Assembly: GCA_031278025.1 (NCBI GenBank)
Contig: JAITLF010000139.1
Span: 1 to 7,293 of the forward strand
From: Treponema sp.
GTDB taxonomy: Bacteria; Spirochaetota; Spirochaetia; Treponematales; Breznakiellaceae
DNA length: 7,293 nucleotides
Direction of reading: 5' to 3'
The stretch's first letter is position 1; each line of letters starts with the position of its first letter. Below the pieces are notes generated by a model, which had not been told where the DNA came from, did not search any database, and was given only the letters and a program-made list of their open reading frames with translations. Below, piece after piece: positions 6,435 through 7,293 of this stretch. The position numbers were made by a program, and so were the translations under genes.

Positions 6435-6507
6435 TCGGAGGAAGGGGATTTGAACCCCTGACTATGAGTTCCCAAAACTCACGGCCTAACCACTAGCCCA
6501 CCCTCCG
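6435..6507 (-). tRNA. tRNA-Pro (anticodon UGG)
   Basis: On the minus strand this 73-base sequence folds into a full cloverleaf. The 7-bp acceptor stem is CGGAGGG/TCCTCCG, with one G-U pair at the base. The D arm is GGCT/GGCC around AGTGGTTA. The anticodon arm is TGAGT-TTTGGGA-ACTCA, giving UGG at positions 34-36 with G37, as expected for tRNA-Pro reading CCA and related codons. The variable loop is TAGTC and the T arm is AGGGG-TTCAAAT-CCCCT. The discriminator is A73, and CCA is not encoded. All conserved positions checked (T8, A14, G18-G19, A21, T33, the T-loop TTCAA) are present. It is transcribed towards the liv operon. Confidence 0.97.
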
Positions 6508-6514
6508 TTTTCCT

Positions 6515-6544
6515 ACTATATCCTCACCCGGACACCTGCGTCAA
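6515..6544 (-). promoter_or_regulatory. Promoter of tRNA-Pro
   Basis: Read on the minus strand, TTGACG (6539-6544) and TATAGT (6515-6520) are separated by 18 bp, close to sigma70 consensus. The -10 element ends seven bases before the first tRNA base at 6507, which fits a start just upstream of the tRNA 5' end with a very short leader. Confidence 0.75.
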
Positions 6545-6701
6545 GCCAACAGCGAGTTTGGGAAACGCTGGTCAAATTTTATCAGGCGCTATCACACGTT
6601 ATATACCGCTTTAGGGATGGAATTTAACAAGAGGGGCTTCGGGTTTTGTTACCAATGCATCAAACAGCCAGGCGCAAGGGATTGAAGCGGTATCCTTTTG
6701 C

Positions 6702-6930
6702 CCGGAAAAAGACAGCACGGCAATCAGCGGTCATGTCCGGGATGAGGCTATGGCCTGGATAAACAGCCCCGATTGCGAGGCGTTCTGCTATGCCCTGGAC
6801 ACGGACTACGGCAATCCGGGAACAGGCGGCGGCCCTGTGCCGGCGTTTCCTGGAGGGGGCCGAGGGCGGCAGAAAAGCCCCGGACAGGTTCCCGGGAAAG
6901 TGGGACATCCTATCGCGAGGTTCGTGTAGC
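6702..6930 (+). pseudogene. Frameshifted remnant of a small helical protein gene
   Basis: Two adjacent frames together read like one helical protein. The first frame, open from 6615 with no start I trust, gives H-V-R-D-E-A-M-A-W-I-N-S-P-D-C-E-A-F-C-Y-A-L-D-T-D-Y up to 6809. It then falls into a low-complexity G/P-rich sequence. The next frame, from 6811, continues A-I-R-E-Q-A-A-A-L-C-R-R-F-L-E-G-A-E, a natural amphipathic helix. Joining them needs one base skipped, or two lost, near 6810. The combined pattern (W-I-x-x-P-D-C-E-A-F-C-Y-A-L-D-T-D-Y-x-A-I-R-E) feels like a phage-type or accessory small protein of related spirochaetes, but I cannot name a family. After about 6930 the second frame no longer looks gene-like. 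No ribosome binding site or full start is clear, so this is best treated as decayed. Confidence 0.45.
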
Positions 6931-6998
6931 ACTACGGCAAAGGGAATAAAAACGGAAACCGCTTTATACAAGGTTGTGCTGAACATAGCCGGAAGGGC

Positions 6999-7241
6999 CT
7001 ACTCATCCTTCTCGTAGTTTTCACAGTCCGCGCCATCGAAATACACCTCATGAGTTCTGGAATCGGGGTACTCGTATATTTCGCGGCATCCAGCGTCCGG
7101 GGATTCCACCTTCTCACCCCCACTCTCGATATAGCGGAACATACACGTTTTACAGACAATCTTGTCCGTAACTCCCCGTGTTGTCCACATCTCGCTTTCC
7201 CAACGCGGTCTTTTTTCGTTCGCCACAACCCATGCCTCCAT
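6999..7241 (-). CDS. Small four-cysteine, probably zinc-binding protein
   Basis: This is an 80-residue protein from ATG 7241, ending in TAG. Four cysteines are spaced C30-x2-C33-x18-C52-x20-C73, consistent with one zinc site. The sequence around them (I-V-C-K-T-C-M-F-R, then V-Y-F-D-G-A-D-C-E-N-Y-E) matches a type of small acidic Cys4 protein that I recall from phage and accessory regions of anaerobes. Its function is unknown. The start is uncertain. A strong AGGAGGAGG lies at 7260-7268 but 18 bases before the ATG, which is too far. A second GGAGG overlaps that ATG and is well placed for a GTG start at 7226, giving a 75-residue product. The N-terminal 25 or so residues before the first cysteine are therefore the least certain part. 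There is no signal peptide or membrane segment. It runs opposite to the liv operon and overlaps only the non-gene-like end of the decayed frame. Confidence 0.7.
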   Translation of the reverse strand: MEAWVVANEKRPRWESEMWTTRGVTDKIVCKTCMFRYIESGGEKVESPDAGCREIYEYPDSRTHEVYFDGADCENYEKDE

Positions 7242-7293
7242 AATCGTTTTATATCGCTTCCTCCTCCTATATCGACATATCTTGGATTATGGG

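Noticed and set aside
6435..6507. tRNA-Pro as a phage attachment site
   Set aside because: No second copy of the tRNA 3' end and no integrase gene are visible in the window.
1..7293. CRISPR array, toxin-antitoxin pair or insertion sequence
   Set aside because: No regularly spaced direct repeats, no paired small genes with such motifs, and no transposase or terminal inverted repeats were found.

Overview
The window most likely comes from a host-associated spirochaete, probably a termite-gut-type Treponema relative. This is an inference. It rests on the solute-binding protein, whose signal peptide ends in a V-F-A-G-G-G junction with no lipobox cysteine, and on tandem proteins with 'ETDRxxKET' heptads joined to a PD-(D/E)XK-like domain, a type I associate with such genomes. 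No marker gene here fixes the taxonomy. The coding DNA is moderately G+C-rich.

Layout. Positions 1-1272 hold two tandem paralogues, the first cut by the window edge, each a heptad coiled coil followed by a putative nuclease-fold domain. Between them lie a terminator-like hairpin and a possible promoter. Positions 1273-1485 carry two REP-like palindromic repeats and a good sigma70-type promoter with 17-bp spacing. Positions 1486-6291 form a complete livK-livH-livM-livG-livF set, a high-affinity (HAAT/Liv) ABC importer for branched-chain or related amino acids, all on the + strand. A G+C-rich array of hairpins separates livK from livH. Each ATPase start codon overlaps the preceding stop by one base. 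livM is broken by a single in-frame TAG at 4239-4241, although the frame and the family motifs continue intact to 4829. Positions 6435-6507 (minus) are a tRNA-Pro(UGG) with a clear promoter. Positions about 6700-6930 (plus) look like a frameshifted gene remnant. Positions 6999-7241 (minus) encode a small four-cysteine, probably zinc-binding protein.

How it works together. LivK would capture the amino acid in the periplasm, LivH and LivM would form the membrane channel, and LivG and LivF would power import. The promoter before livK and the hairpins after it suggest that livK is made in excess of the membrane and ATPase subunits. If the TAG in livM is real and not read through, the transporter should be inactive. 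The observations most worth a second look are the livM amber codon, the tandem heptad/nuclease-like paralogues and the livK-livH hairpin array. I did not find a convincing wholly new multi-gene system.
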